Assembly: GCA_013398295.1 (NCBI GenBank)
Contig: VZSF01001145.1
Coordinates: forward strand, 62,470 to 126,469
Reading direction: 5' to 3'
Source: Chionis minor
Taxonomy: Eukaryota > Chordata > Aves > Charadriiformes > Chionididae
DNA length: 64,000 nt
Positions 16,558-29,705 of this stretch are shown one piece after another (the first letter of the stretch is position 1; each line of letters begins with the position of its first letter). The translations under genes and the position numbers were made by a program. A model generated the notes under the pieces. That model worked only from the letters and a program-made list of their open reading frames with translations. It was not told the origin of the DNA and made no database searches.

Positions 16558-19500
16558 CTGTAGACTTAGTTCACACATGGCTTGCAGCTATCTGTAACGT
16601 TGCCTTCATGCCATAATGTATTTATAGCAGTTATTAATCACGCACTACTGTTTTTTAAATGTTCTCATTTTATTAGATGCAACCAAATTTTCAATAGCAC
16701 ATCAGTGAACTTAGCATCACATTAGCAAAAGGGAAAATATAAGCAACCGGTTAACTTGGACTTGATTTCTTTGATGGGAGGAGACCATCAGCTACATAAG
16801 TTCGGAGGCACTATCATATTGTGAAAGCAATTTTAAGTAAAATGCCATTTATGGAAGCAGTGCACTTAAAGATTTTTGTAATTACAAATATTTGTACTGT
16901 TAAGTGAATTGCATTAAAGTAGTCCTTGTTGTTGCTTTATTTCCCTGGAGGACTTTTCTGTAGTGGGAGCTTTGTTATGCTGATAAATGTGCCTGAAAGC
17001 TTTATAATGTACTGATGCATTGTAATGATAAATAGATCTGGTTAAGTAGTAAAGCTCAAACACACAATTAAACAGACTGTAATATACATCTTGCTGAGCA
17101 AGGGAAAACAATAGTGGAATCAGTAAAGATGAATACAAATGGCTTTATTGAACTAAGCAAAAAATATTTTCTTACGCCTACAGAATGGGAAAATCTGGCC
17201 TGATACTTGTATGAACAGTTATATAAAGTGCTTAATCAGATATAAAATACTTTTAAGACGTTCAGCATTTATAAGCAATGGACAGGGCTTTCTCTGACCG
17301 TTCAGAGTAATAGAGATGTGCAACAAACCAGAGATTAAGCAAATCAGCACAGCGTGGGGTGGCTGAGAGAGGAGTCTGGGCACAGCAGGCAGGGCACGCA
17401 GGTCTGGCGCGGCCGTAAAATTAACAAAAACATGTTGCACTTGACAAAAAGATCAGAACTGAATATTGGCAGCACCTGCTTCCATTGTCCAAAATGTCCT
17501 TTCTTAGAACCTTTCCCAGCAGGAAGGCTGGTTCACGCTTGGCAAGGCCACAGAGGTTTCACACTTCTTATTGCCGTTTGCTCTTCCAAATACCAGGAGA
17601 AAATGTGACTCAGAAGGAGCATGCTGGAAGAGGGAAACATGGCTGTGCATGACTTGAGAGTCACAAAAATAAACCTTTAACATAAAGGCACGAGGTGAAC
17701 TTTCATTCAAAACACAGAGCAGTACCCATGCAACCTGCTCGCAGATTATCCTTGTCCATTCCAACTTTGAATTACTCTGAAGGGTGTTTTAAGTGAATTT
17801 CCGTTGCAGGGGTACCCATAGCCAAGTCAACGCAATAGGAATTTCATAGCTCGTTGTACAGATGCTATGCTGAAATAACTCCTAGAGGGATTAGAATTAG
17901 GCAGGATATGACAGCCAGAAGAAATACTAATTCTCCGGGATCGACTTTATGTGAGCTCCTACCCTACACAGTGCTTTGCCCACCTGGAATAGCATAAGCC
18001 GTTTAGATTCCTTTGCAGTGTCTGGGTATTAGCAAAGCTCAGGGGAGAGACCAAATCCTGCTTCGCTGATGCCAACAGCCAAAACTCTTAAGCCTTGTGC
18101 ACGCTGGCTAATTATTGTGTAGAATTCCTCCGGTGCTCCCCAAGTCCTGCTACACCACCAGGAACCACCTAGTAGACAAAAAGAACATCCGCCCATGGCG
18201 TGGACTGCTGTAAACGTATTTCCCAAGGATGTACAGCCTGATACGTTCCAGCCAGCAAAGCTGTTATTTCTAATTTACCATGTGCTGCTAACTACTAAAA
18301 GCTTTGCACAGCCTCCAGGAAGTTGGGCTTATTTAATGAGAAGCAGGAGAGTAGTAAATGCTTCCAACTTCTGGAGTTTAAGAGAAAAAAGAGCGGATGG
18401 GAAGGTGGTGGGCGCCCATGCATCTGGCTTCTCACAACCTGAGCTACAGGTGCTGCTCAACACAAAGAGCCATACTGCAGTTCTCAGGAATATACGTGGT
18501 AATAGAGCTGGTTTCTACTTTGAAAGAAAACTTATTTTTGCCCCAAGAACTGCGTGTCACTCCGCAGAGATGTTTAGATGTCTAAAGGCCACTTAGGCAT
18601 CTAAATACCTTTATAGATCTGGGCTCCAGTCCTAATTGTGTTGCTGCAGTCCACAATGTCACCAGTTTTGCGTGGCAGACACCAGATCGGCATTGACTGC
18701 GGAGAGAAGCACAGCCCAGCAGCCACTGGGTTTGATTTAATTGGGTTGAGCTGGTTTATGGTCCCTCGATATACGTATTTTTTTCCTCATTGAAAAACAA
18801 TGTGTCTGCCAAGGCCGGAACAAAAGCGGGAGCTGTCTGGACGTGAAATTGCAGGCTGACGGGGACAACCCTGCTCAATGGGAAGTGGGGTTTTGCGATG
18901 TCTGTCAGTTTATGCCATCTCTTCGTCACAGAGTTTGCAGTCCAAAGATTATTTTGGATGCTTGCCTATTCCCAGAAGCTCCGCGTGCTCGGAGCAATTT
19001 CAGCTCTGTGCTAAGACAATAATTATAATGAAATCTCATGCCTCGCTGCCTCGGCCAGTCACCTCCATGGAGCAGATGGGAAGGGGGCTCGGATCAGCAA
19101 GGGTTTTCCCTCCCAGTGTACAACTGGTCTGATATCTCCAGAAAGGACTTTTTTGGTTTTCCTGTTGGCTCCCCCTCTACTTCTCTCATGGCATCAGGGA
19201 CAGGCTGCAGTTGGAAAACTGTGGACAGGGTTGGAAGAAGGGAGAAGGAGGAAGTTATTGTGTCTGCTGCCTGTCTGCTGCTCCTTCTTCACACGCCCCG
19301 GCTGCTGAGAAAGCCAGGCTGGGAGCAGGCAGGCAAAGGAAACTTGTTCTTTGGTAGTCTCTCCTGCGTCTGCTGGCATTCAGTGTCAGGTCCGAGACCC
19401 ACCTCGGAGCCCAGCCTGTTTGGTTAGACCATGTCCTACGCTCCCAGAAAGCCTAGGTCAGCTGATAGATTGGCCATTGACCTGCAAATAGGTGTTGTGC

Positions 19501-20698
19501 TATCCTGCCATGGCAGTCGTGGCCGTGAGCATGCGTGGAAGTTGCTGCTGGTGTTGACAGTGCCGTGCAGAACTGGTTAATTACCTCGTACAGCACAAAC
19601 GCAGGGGCAGACACAGGTCGTGAGTTCACCTCTTTGGAAGGCCATGCCTGGATGCATGCATCCCTCCAGCTTCCTCTGCAAGTTGGGATTAAGGTGAGTT
19701 GTGATTAAGTTTCTCTTGTTGTATGGTCCCTTGCTGTTTTGTCACCTCAGTCCAAAGAGCAGAAGGGCACCTGCTCAGCCCTGGTGCCATTTTGACCCCC
19801 AAATGATGTGTTAGGTCTCCAGAAAATTACAAATTGAGGGAAGAGGTATCTTTGGGAAAATTTTACTGGAATGAAGACAGAGCTGCTGAATTGACTGGGT
19901 GCCTGTTTTGAAACACATACCTCCAGTGTATGTTGGGTGGCTTTCATTAGCAGCCCAGCCCGTGCTGTGTCACTGGTGCGTACAGGTCACTGAACACTTG
20001 AGATGGAAGAGAACCTCGCAATCCCCCCGTGCGCTTGGGTTCCATGCAGTGCTCCTGAAACAGGCTGGGAGTCAGAAGCCGCTGATGATCAGTGCTGGTC
20101 AGACCCAGGTAGGGAAATTCAGCTCTTTCACCATGAGCCCGCGGTGTAAGATTGCCAGGTGCTTCCTGGGAAGTCGAGACACAGTCCTAGGACTTGCATG
20201 TTCACTCACCCCCTTGATGAAAAATCCCAGGGATCTGATGGTTTATTTCATTTTCAGCAATGGCTGATGATGTCTCCTTGGTATGGTAGATCTATAATTT
20301 TTTCTTTCCATTTTGGCTTATTAGAATAGGAAACTACATGTAAATGTATGTGGAATAGCTGCTGAATGTTTCAATTTTTACTGCTCTTTCATGCTGCATC
20401 TTTATTAGTCACTGCTACTTTTTTTTTCACTGTTTTCTTTTTTAGAGGCCGATGAGGCTGTTTGTGGCTTTCTGCATTACATCAGTTACAGAGGTTGTTA
20501 CTGCATCCTGTTGTACCCTGTGACTAATATTAATGAGATGTTTGTTCTCTCAAAGGTGATTGCAATGATTGTTGTTAAAGTAAAAAAACAAGTTCTGTGC
20601 AGACTCTTTTCCCAGATTTGGGATCTTCAGGGTTGAAATCAGCCCCTCCAGATTTATGACAGTGTTTTAATCTGGATCCTCACCTTACTCACATGGCT

Positions 20699-20724
20699 GT
20701 CTGATTCACAGAAGTGAATCAGAC
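20699..20724. repeat. Perfect 11-bp stem, 4-nt loop inverted repeat
   Basis: GTCTGATTCAC, the loop AGAA, and GTGAATCAGAC pair without mismatch, and the symmetry ends at the flanks. No poly-U tail follows, so it is not a terminator. The stem is too short for a microRNA precursor. It could be a dimeric protein-binding site or chance. Confidence 0.7.
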
Positions 20725-22409
20725 CTCTGGGGAGTATTTAAGAAACGCTCTGTGTTTACAGGAAAGGGGCCGGCAGCACCCACACGGCTGTGGAGGACCA
20801 TATTTATCCAGTCACTCAAAAGCTCTGACTTGGCAAAGTCTTTGCAGACTTTGCAAGACCTTCAGTGGTGAGCTTCCCTTTTAAAAACCCAGAGAATCTC
20901 CTGCCCACCGCAATGCCCAGCCACCAAGGTGATCTCCTCACTCGCTCCTGGCTGTGTTCACATCACCCGGGTGGCACCCTGCAGTCCCAAAGAGGTGACC
21001 AGTGAGCTGTGACCCAGGGATGGACCCGACGCAAACACCTCCGTGAGCTGTTTACGTAGAAAGGTCTGTAAAATTATAACATCGTTAGCTCTCTTGGCTT
21101 CATCCGCCAGACAAAGCTTGTGGGATCTCGTGGTTGTTCCAGTGAGGAGGAGAGAATGATGACACCGAGGAGGAATGCAGCCCTCAGCCAAGGCAGCGGG
21201 CACGCTCCCTCGCTGCTCCTCTCTGGCACGTGATCCCTGCTCGCGTTCACGCCGGGCTACCAGCCTCCTCTCCTCTCCCAAATTCTCCCATCATCTCTGT
21301 CCCCCTCCTTTTTCCATAGACCCACAGGCTCCCCACACGTGTGCTCCCCACGTGCTTCGGGTGCTGCGGCGGGGGTTCAGGGAGAGGGCTGCTGCTTGTT
21401 TAGCTATTGCCTTCATGGAGAAGATAAGCTATTTCTTGCTCTTTTCTTAAATGGCGTGCGTCAGACTTACAGCCCCGCTCGCAGAAGCAGCTGTCTTGAT
21501 GAATATTTGCCCAAATCATTATGCTATCTAGCAGTTAGCCTGCAAAAAGGCCCAGCACCATTTGTATGGTAATGGAAGGCTTTCTCAGAAATGTTTTGGA
21601 AGCAATCAGCCAAACTAATAGGATTTCATGTAAACCAATCTCTTTCTTTAGATCAGGGTGGGTATTTTTTTCTGGAGAGGAGGGTAAGGGCTTTTTAATA
21701 AATGCAAATTGATATTGCAATGAAAATGGAAATGAGAGGAAAAGTTCATCGCCGGGGTAAAATGCTGCGACTTCGCTCTAGCAGCAGCTTTGCGTGTGAT
21801 TCTCTGCACATCCCCCAGCAGCCACACCGAATTTCTAAGGTGCTGAGGCATGGCGCAGCGGGGAGAAAAGCTTTCTTCCACTTTCATGCTACAGTGAGAC
21901 ATAATTTGGGTTGGACTCTTCATCACCCCATCAAAACAGTGCTGTAGGAAGTTTCTTCAGTCCCGGACCTCCACAGAGGGTCATGGCAAGCGGTCACAGA
22001 GAGGAGGCTGTGGGCGAGGGGGCTCTGGCTGTTGTTATTGCTCATTTCTCCTGTGAATCAGCAGCTCTGGTGCTCTGTAACTTGAGCTTTTTGTACGTCT
22101 CCAGTAGGATTTGAGCAAAGTAAAGGATGAGAAGCACTCGGAAATCTGATTTATGTCATGTGCTCAAATCTCTGCTTTAAGATAAATGCTTTGCACTGGG
22201 AAATTGCTCGCTGCATTCACCTGCTCCCAAGGCCTTTTGCTGCAAACCCCAAACGCTTTCTCGCTTGGGACAGAGGCGAGGTGACTTTCTTGGCCCTGGT
22301 CCCACTTGCCTTGCTGTAAAAGGGCCTGATACGTGACAGCAGATTGTCTGCGTGGAGCGTGGGCTGGCTGAGATTGCTGCAGTCAATCATTTAGCTGTTT
22401 GCTTGTTTA

Positions 22410-22431
22410 TACATATATATATATATATATA
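22410..22431. repeat. (TA)n microsatellite
   Basis: An uninterrupted TA/AT run of about 20 bp is flanked by T- and A-rich sequence. Confidence 0.9.
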
Positions 22432-25400
22432 AAAATTAAATTAGTCTTGACAAGTCTGGAGACATGGTGGTACTGCTGGAAGTGCTGTTGGAGGAGACCC
22501 AGGCCAGCGAGGGTCAGGCAGCTAGGAGGCTTTCAGGTGAGAAACGCTCACCCTATGAGGCTGAACCTGAATTTGGAGCAGCAGGGTTTCGGGCTTGTCC
22601 ACCCTGTGTCACAAAGGACAGCAAATGTACGTGGCAGAGAGGTGTGACGAGTTCCCGGGGCCTTGGAGAGCACGCTCCAGCAGCACATGGCAGCACGGAC
22701 ATGCCGAGCGTTAACCTGGTGGGGTCATAAGCCCATGAGCCCCGTCGCAGGATGCTGTTTGAACTTGCTAACAGCGTAAAAGTGTCAGACAAAAAAGCAT
22801 GCAGGAAGTGGTGTAGTGAATAGCTGTTTTCCTCATTTACTGCTAGGTGATAGCAGCAAGGTGCGCAAACCGCAGTGGGGCAAGGTAAATACGCCAAGAT
22901 GTCATGCAGTCCCTTGGAAAGTCCCAAACATCTTGGATGGGCGGTGGAGAAAACAAGTGATTTTCTACTGTGCTGTACTTGATCTTGTGGTATGCTGTGA
23001 TGCTGGGTGCAACAGCAGCCACAGCAGCGGGAGGCAGTCCACTGTCGGGGTGTTTTGATGGAGCAGAAGTGGTTGAGGAAAGCAAGTGACAGCCAGTGCC
23101 TTCTCACATGAACACTGATCTAAGTTTACCTGGCCTGCCAGTGTCCTTGATCAAGGTCATATCCTGCTGTGCTGCCTGCCAGCTGCATTGTGGGTTGCTA
23201 ACGAATCGCTCTCTGCGGTTGTGTCTGGAAGCCGGTACCCGAGGTCAGCTCATGGTGGGCTTGTAAACTACCTGGAGAGTAAAGACGGACGTTTGGCTTT
23301 GATGGAAATTTGGTTTGAGAAATACCTTCTTTCCTCCAGCCACTTTTTCCTGAGCCTACATTTGTGCCAAGACAGCTGTCGGTGGTGCTGTCCTGTAATG
23401 GGATCTCTGAAATGATTTGGGGTAAAAATTCTTAAAGGAAATAATTTTGATCTTTAGCACTTATGACTTCAGTGTCAAAGGCTGGTCCAGAATTCCTCCA
23501 CAGTATTTCCTCTTTTGAGAGGGATTCGCTCAGTGACATCAGTGTGACAGAAAGACTTTGCCCAAGTTTTGGTCATGTGCAAGAAGACAAAGCCTAATCA
23601 GCGTACCATGATGTGAAAACAAAAATTTGACCTACAAATAAAACTGGTGAGTTATTATTAGGGTTGCCTGAAAATATTCAAGTTTTAATCCAACAATAGA
23701 ACTCAACTTTACAACCAGAAGAGTCAAATCTAAGATATTAAATATGCATTTATTCAAATATGTTTTCATATTTAAAACCATTTGTAACAGTATAAACAAC
23801 ATCAGAAGAAAGAATACATGTTTTTACGGTGTGTGGTCTTTTTCGAGCATCCCTAACTGAAGACTGTCCCAAAAGAGCAAGAGAAGAGCACGGCGCTTTG
23901 ATATTCTACATTCCTGGTTAGATGCTTTCCAGATATAATACTGCATTGCCAGATAACACCAACTAGATTATTAAACTGAATATTTAAACTGTTAGATGGT
24001 TTAAATGCTTTGTGAGTTTGTCTGGGCTACATAAAGTTTATATGAGTAAGAAGTCATTCTTGAATTACAAAATCAAGTAGCTTTTGCTTGCCTGACATCT
24101 CAATCCACTCCTGGAGATACATTCACTGGGGCCTTGGAAAGTTTGTTTAAACAATTCAGTCTCTGGCAGATCTATAATCTCAGCATTCAATAAAAATACT
24201 ACCGAAGTTTCAAACTGTCTCTGATTTTATATCTTCTAAGAGAGAAAGTAAAATAAACAGAGCGTATCCAGAAACCAAATCTGATACTGACAGGGGGTGT
24301 TAAAAACAATTTTTAAACAAATGTAAGTTGATCAGAAATGTTCAATTGACAATTTCTGCGATGGAAAATGCAGTTTCTGCAAAAAATAATATTCCGGCTT
24401 TGATTGCTAAAATTGAAACAAAATCTTTCAGTGTGGTTTGGATCTACCAGAATAAAAAAAATGAATCTCTTTTTAAAAAATGAATCCAAACTCTTTCAGG
24501 GTAGGCTGCCTTCAATTTAAGCTTTTGTGCTTCGGTTGGCTCCTGTTAGCTGTGGATTAATGCCACCTATAAATGGGGTATGCCAACAACAACATGTGGA
24601 CGGTCCTGGAAACATCTCCTTCCCACTGCTTTTTCCTTGCTTCCTTAATTTACTGCTCTCAGGAGCTCTCTGCTACCTGTGTGAATGGCAGACATGAGGA
24701 AGGAATTTTCTATTAATCAACCAGTCACTGACAAAAACACCTGAGAGGTTAATGCTTGTGCTTTTCATCATGGCAGGAATTTTGGAGGAATAAAGGTGAT
24801 CCTAAGTCTTCCCGTTAGAAGGGAGAAGCAAGGAAGTGGTGATGTTCTCCAAGTACAACAAGCTGCTTATGCACTGGTAAGGTTTGGAATTTCATAGCAA
24901 ATTTTCAAACCTGAACTCAGGTATGGTTATACTGAAGACACCCGGTGATGGGCATGTGTGCATAATGTCAGCCCTGCCAGAGCAGAGGACACCTGCCTGG
25001 TCCTGGCCAAGGGAGCAGCAGCTCCCTGCATGGCGTGAACCCAAAGCTCCTTTTGTCGCTGCCGTAGTAGGGGGAGCAGTGAGGGCTTGTTGCTGCTAAC
25101 ACCAGAGGAACCCCCCTCATTGCAGAAGGAAAGGGGGTGCCTTCTGTGCCTTGCCGAGAGAGCAGTCCCCAGATATTACCTCTCTTGGACCAGGTGCTAC
25201 CACCTTTGCCACCTGGAAGCCCCACTCATGTGTGCCAACTCTTTTGTTTAAAGCAAGAATGGATTTTCATTGTAACCAAGCCAAAACTGCATGCAGTAAT
25301 CCATGAGTAAAAGCAATAACATCTAAAGATGGGTGTGAGTGACTTGAATATTTTCAAAAATAAAAATGGCATTTCAGTTACTCGGCCTACAGGAGTAGAG

Positions 25401-28228
25401 GTGGTGGGGTTAGGGGAAGGGGAAGGCCATGAGGGGAAGTACCAGTTGTGAGGTGCGCCTGCAATGGAATTTTTCTTAATATCTAAGGTGGATGGACTTC
25501 CATGTAAGCAAGAAAGATCCAAGACGTTAGAAGAAAGGACAGAAGCACTGTAATTGTGAGTGCCTTGAGCAGCTCCAGGAAGCTGTGGAGTTTTCAGTGC
25601 TGGATGGCTTTAAAAGCAACCTTAATGGATTTCTTTCATGTATGTTGTAGTCACACCTGGCATGAATTATATAGCTCCCTGGTGTCTTTCAGTCCTGGTG
25701 GTGTGTGACGTCATGTTTTTGTCTCATGCAACTGCTGTAGGCTGCAGGAGAACCTCATGCAAGGTGCAGTTCAGGTGCTTAACATCTCCATCTTTGTCTG
25801 CTGGCCAAGTACTTTGTGTGGACTATACAGCGTTGGCAGATTCCTCCCAGCTGTGGGAATAACTTCAGGATATCCTGGGAGTCCTATAACCATCATGAAC
25901 CACAAGAGACCTCTTTCATGCAGGGAAGTGGTCAAACTAGAACAAGGACAATTCAACACCCTGACGATTCAAGGGGATACAAATGGATGTTGAGTCAAGT
26001 AGGGAAAAGATATCATAATTTCAAAGAGAGATGTTCTGGGCAACACAGAGGTGCAGGAGGAAAATTGACCTTCTGTCATAGTTTAGATGAAAAATATGCA
26101 AGACGCTCCTACAGGATGGAAAGGCTACTTTTTAATGAAGGAATGACTCAAATCAGCAAATCCTTCTGCTGACCATAAGGTAAGCTTCTCTTCTTTGCTT
26201 TCTTCATGTAATATTGAAGCAATTTAATACATGAAAACAAAATTCTAAAGATTGCAATTGTAATATTTTTGAATCCACTTACCTCCCACCTAACTTTCTT
26301 CTGCCATAGTCTGAAATTGCTAACGCTTGTGATGGCTCTAACTCCTAGCTGTGTAAACGTCCTTTATGATCAATGAATAGGAAAGTATGTCATGTCAGAG
26401 CACTTAATCTCATTCTTAGAGAGTACCTAAGAGTGTCCTGTTTGGCCAGACACCTACACCACAGATGTTGATGTCTGATGAGATGAAGACGTTCTTCTCC
26501 ATGGCTGTCTTTTTACCCCAGCTACAGCTAATTACAAGAGGATTGAACAGGTGTTTTAAATAAGCTACCCCAAAACTACTCAGTAAAGTTGCAAATTTCG
26601 TAACATTTTCTTGCCTTTTTTTCTTGTAAAGCAATTATTATTCTCTCTTAATTAAGTTGTCACTGGCTCCAAGGTGTGTTGATAACAGCTTTTCAGGTTG
26701 TCTGTCATGCTCTAATCATGTATCAATGACTTTCTCAGCTGTCTGGACTGAAGAGTTTGCCTGTTTAAAATATTTTGGAATCCATCCACTCTGGCTTTTC
26801 TCTAGATTTTTCATGGCACTGGAAAGCACAGTTGGACCCATCCTGCTCAGTGGAGTCCTCAATTTCATTTCCATCTGGAATCACACACCAGTACTTGTGG
26901 GGCAGTCAACTTGGCCTAACCAAAGTATTATGGAATTGATCCTCTGAACTTGGTGAAAATCTACTTAAGACGTAAGTTCCAGTTGATCACAGTTTCAACA
27001 TCTCTGTCTTTTTGGGTTGCTTATTCACAGGAACACCAAGTTTTATTTAAACAGTTTCCACTTAAGTCATGCATAGTATTTATTATGTATCAAGGACTTA
27101 TTTTACCAGTCTCCAAGTGTGTCTCAGAAGCAGGTAAATGTCATTCATTTAATATAACAGTTGACAGTTACTTGACACTGATGCTGGAAACCAAGCTGTG
27201 AACTACGTCAGTGATCTGCTGTATGGATGGTTGAGATTACCAGTTGCAGAAAGCCTAGTCTGCAAGGATCTCCACAAACGTCTTGCAAAGTTCTGCATTG
27301 TTTGCAGGATTGACCAACTATCTGGGAAGAATAGATGGGTTAAGGGTGAATCCAGGCTAGTTGGGAAGATTTGGGATGGATATCCTTAAACAGGTCCTTT
27401 TTTCCATCATGTCTACCACCAGGCTGGATCTGCTCAGAACTTTGTTGGCTGCGCTGGAGATCAGAGGCACGGCCTGGAACAGGGTCCCATTGGCAGTTCA
27501 CTAAGTAGCAGCAGCAGGAAGGTCCCGTTCTTCGCCCCTCTACTGGAGCAGAAAAACCAGCAGTATAGGAGACAACTCTTCCACTTTCTCTTCTCCAAAC
27601 CACCACATCGGAAATATTAATGAAGGTGGTAGAGCCTTGGCAGCCTGTTCTTGGGATTGGCTCATCTACCTATGGGCTAAGGCCAGCCTTGACTGACCAG
27701 TTGAGTTTGTACAGGGTTATATAATGCCATGCTTCACATTAGGTAAGTATTAAGCACTGATACATGTGTTGCATTCCTATCAGTGCCTTATTCTTAAGCT
27801 GTCTTTTATTTTACTGGTCTTGATAGTGATGTTCCCAGATGTTGGAATCTGGATTTTTTTGGTACCCCTAATAGAAGTAAGTCTCGTACGCAGATAGCTG
27901 AAAAAAACAAGCTGCTTTTAAGTGGGAAAAACTGTGATGTCTGTCTAATTTCAAGTGCTTTTATGACCATTAACACCAGAGGCCATGTCTAGTTGCTCTT
28001 TTAAGTACGGGTCAGAAATGGTACACAAGAGCTGGAGACAGCAGGGACAGAAACTTGGGTCCAGACTGCCTCTTTGTGTTGCCCAGCTGTGCTCCTACTT
28101 ATGGGATACGTCAGGAGTAAGGGCCTGACTTAGGCTGGCTGTGATATATCCCATGGTATCAAGCCAACAAAACATCTTTGGCTCCTTCCTAAAGTCTCTG
28201 ACACAGTGAGCAGAGAAGATGTGGGATA

Positions 28229-28650
28229 TCTAGAGAACAAGTCTTATGAGGAGCGGCTGAGAGAGTTGGGATTGTTTAGCCTGGAGAAGAGAAGGTTGAG
28301 GGGAGCCCTTATCACTCTCTACAACTACCTGAAAGGAGGTTGTAGCGAGGTGGGGGTCAGTCTCTTCTCCCAAGTAACAAGCGACAGGACAAGAGGAAAT
28401 GGCCTCAAGTTGTGCCAGGGGAGGTTTAGGTTGGAGATTAGGAAAAACTTCTTTACCGAAAGGGTTATCAAGCATTGGAACAGGCTGCCCAGGGAGGTGG
28501 TGGAATCGCCGTCCCTGGAGGTATTTAAAAGACAGGTAGACATGGTGCTGAGGGACATGGTCGTTTTGGCATAGATTTATGGTTGGACTCGATGAGCTTG
28601 AAGGTCTCTTCCAACCCAAGTGATTCTATGATTCTATGATTCTATTCTAT
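28229..28650 (+). mobile_element. CR1 LINE, 5'-truncated 3' end
   Basis: This copy covers the end of CR1 ORF2 and the 3' UTR. The reading frame 28206-28574 is uninterrupted and carries the family's C-terminal landmarks: [20 protein letters not shown], then [31 protein letters not shown] and LRDMV, then a stop. The 3' UTR ends in TTCCAACC followed by an ATTCTATG-type microsatellite at 28621-28650, the diagnostic CR1 terminus. The N-terminal endonuclease and the RT core are absent, so it cannot move on its own. The intact frame suggests moderate age. Confidence 0.92.
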
Positions 28651-29455
28651 CTCTGCGGCAGAGGCACAGGTGCCAGAAGGCTGCTGGCGATACAGGGGCA
28701 CAGAGTACACCGTGCTTCAGGTAGCCTGTTTGTGGGTTTTGATGCAGCTACACTGTAGAGACAGAGCCAAAGTGGCTGGACCGTACAGCAACTGCTCATC
28801 CTACAGCACCTTTGGGAGTCGGGGAGTTGCTGCTCCCTGAATGAGCATAAATGACTTTCTGCAGAGATGTGAATTCTATTTTCTCAAGTCATCAGTATCA
28901 CGAGAACCCCAAGGGCGTTTGGCCTTGTTCAGTGCACATAACACTTTAGGCCCTGATCTATATTGGGGCCCAAGAGATGGTATAAGGGTGTTATACTGGC
29001 AGGTGTGTTGCCACAATCTGTTAGGGTTAGGTTGTATTTGCAAGGCTTTATAGGAAATGTGTCTGCTGTGGGTTTTTTGGGGCTTTATTGCGTTCCCCCA
29101 CCCCATCTGTTATTTTCCTAAAGAAGAAATTTTCACGAATCATCCAATGACCATTTTAGAAAGATTCAGCTGTGGGGCTGACATTCCAGTACGCTGAGCA
29201 GGGCTGGTACTGCAGGGATGTATAATTTCAGAGCAGCGTCAGTATTTCATACAGCTGCAGCCCTCTTCGCTGACTGGGATTTATAGGAGTAATGAAATGC
29301 TCTAGCATTTGCATGGACTTCCAGGCTGAATCAGAAACTCTAAACACTAAAACCTGCCTTTCGTGCTATTGACATCTACGGTGCAAGTTCCTGTCCAACT
29401 AAAATCCAAGCCTAAATTTCAGGGTGGTTAGTTAAACTAAACAGGTGTTGAGGAC

Positions 29456-29705
29456 CCGAGTGGATTGGCAGCGGGAGGTAGATGTTGTCGGGGGGGTTGC
29501 AAAAAATTGTCCGCAGTGGTCCCTTGTGGATGGGACGGGCCCTTCTGCACTGCGGAGCCGTGCTGCGTCCAGCGAGAGCGGCTCCAGCTGGGCAGCAGGT
29601 GTGCGGCAGCGGTGACCTGGTTTGGAAGCGACCTCCGCTAACCTCCCCGGCGTGCCAAGATAAAGATTGGCCATGTGTTCTAACGCACACTTTCGTGCCG
29701 AAAGG
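29456..29705. promoter_or_regulatory. CpG-rich patch (short CpG-island-like)
   Basis: By hand count about 19 CpG fall in 250 bp, near the value expected from base composition, whereas the surrounding DNA is CpG-poor. It could be an orphan CpG island or an alternative promoter. There is no TATA box or clear initiator, and no adjoining coding exon was found. Confidence 0.4.

Larger units (their letters stand above)
12671..28228. other. Intergenic DNA, no protein-coding gene recognised
   Basis: About 15.5 kb of largely unique sequence. AT-rich blocks (16320-16960 and 23600-24500) alternate with CG-richer patches (15901-16190 and about 21160-21370). Candidate regulatory motifs are listed separately. 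ORFs up to 184 codons (22553-23107, minus strand) are low-complexity in composition and match no family. No clear transposable element was recognised. A stretch near 25565-25640 vaguely resembles an old CR1 3' region, but too weakly to call. Confidence 0.6.

Noticed and set aside
18161..18175. Reverse CTCF-like motif (ACCACCTAGTAG)
   Set aside because: Two mismatches in the core.
20699..20724. microRNA precursor
   Set aside because: The stem is only 11 bp and the symmetry stops abruptly, too short for a pre-miRNA.
22553..23107. 184-codon minus-strand ORF
   Set aside because: Cys/His/Ser/Pro-rich chance composition, no family match, no splice or promoter context, and overlapping open frames on the other strand.
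25565..25640. Ancient CR1 3' fragment
   Set aside because: Only one phrase (AGCTGTGGAGTTTTCAGTGC) resembles CR1, not enough to support a call.
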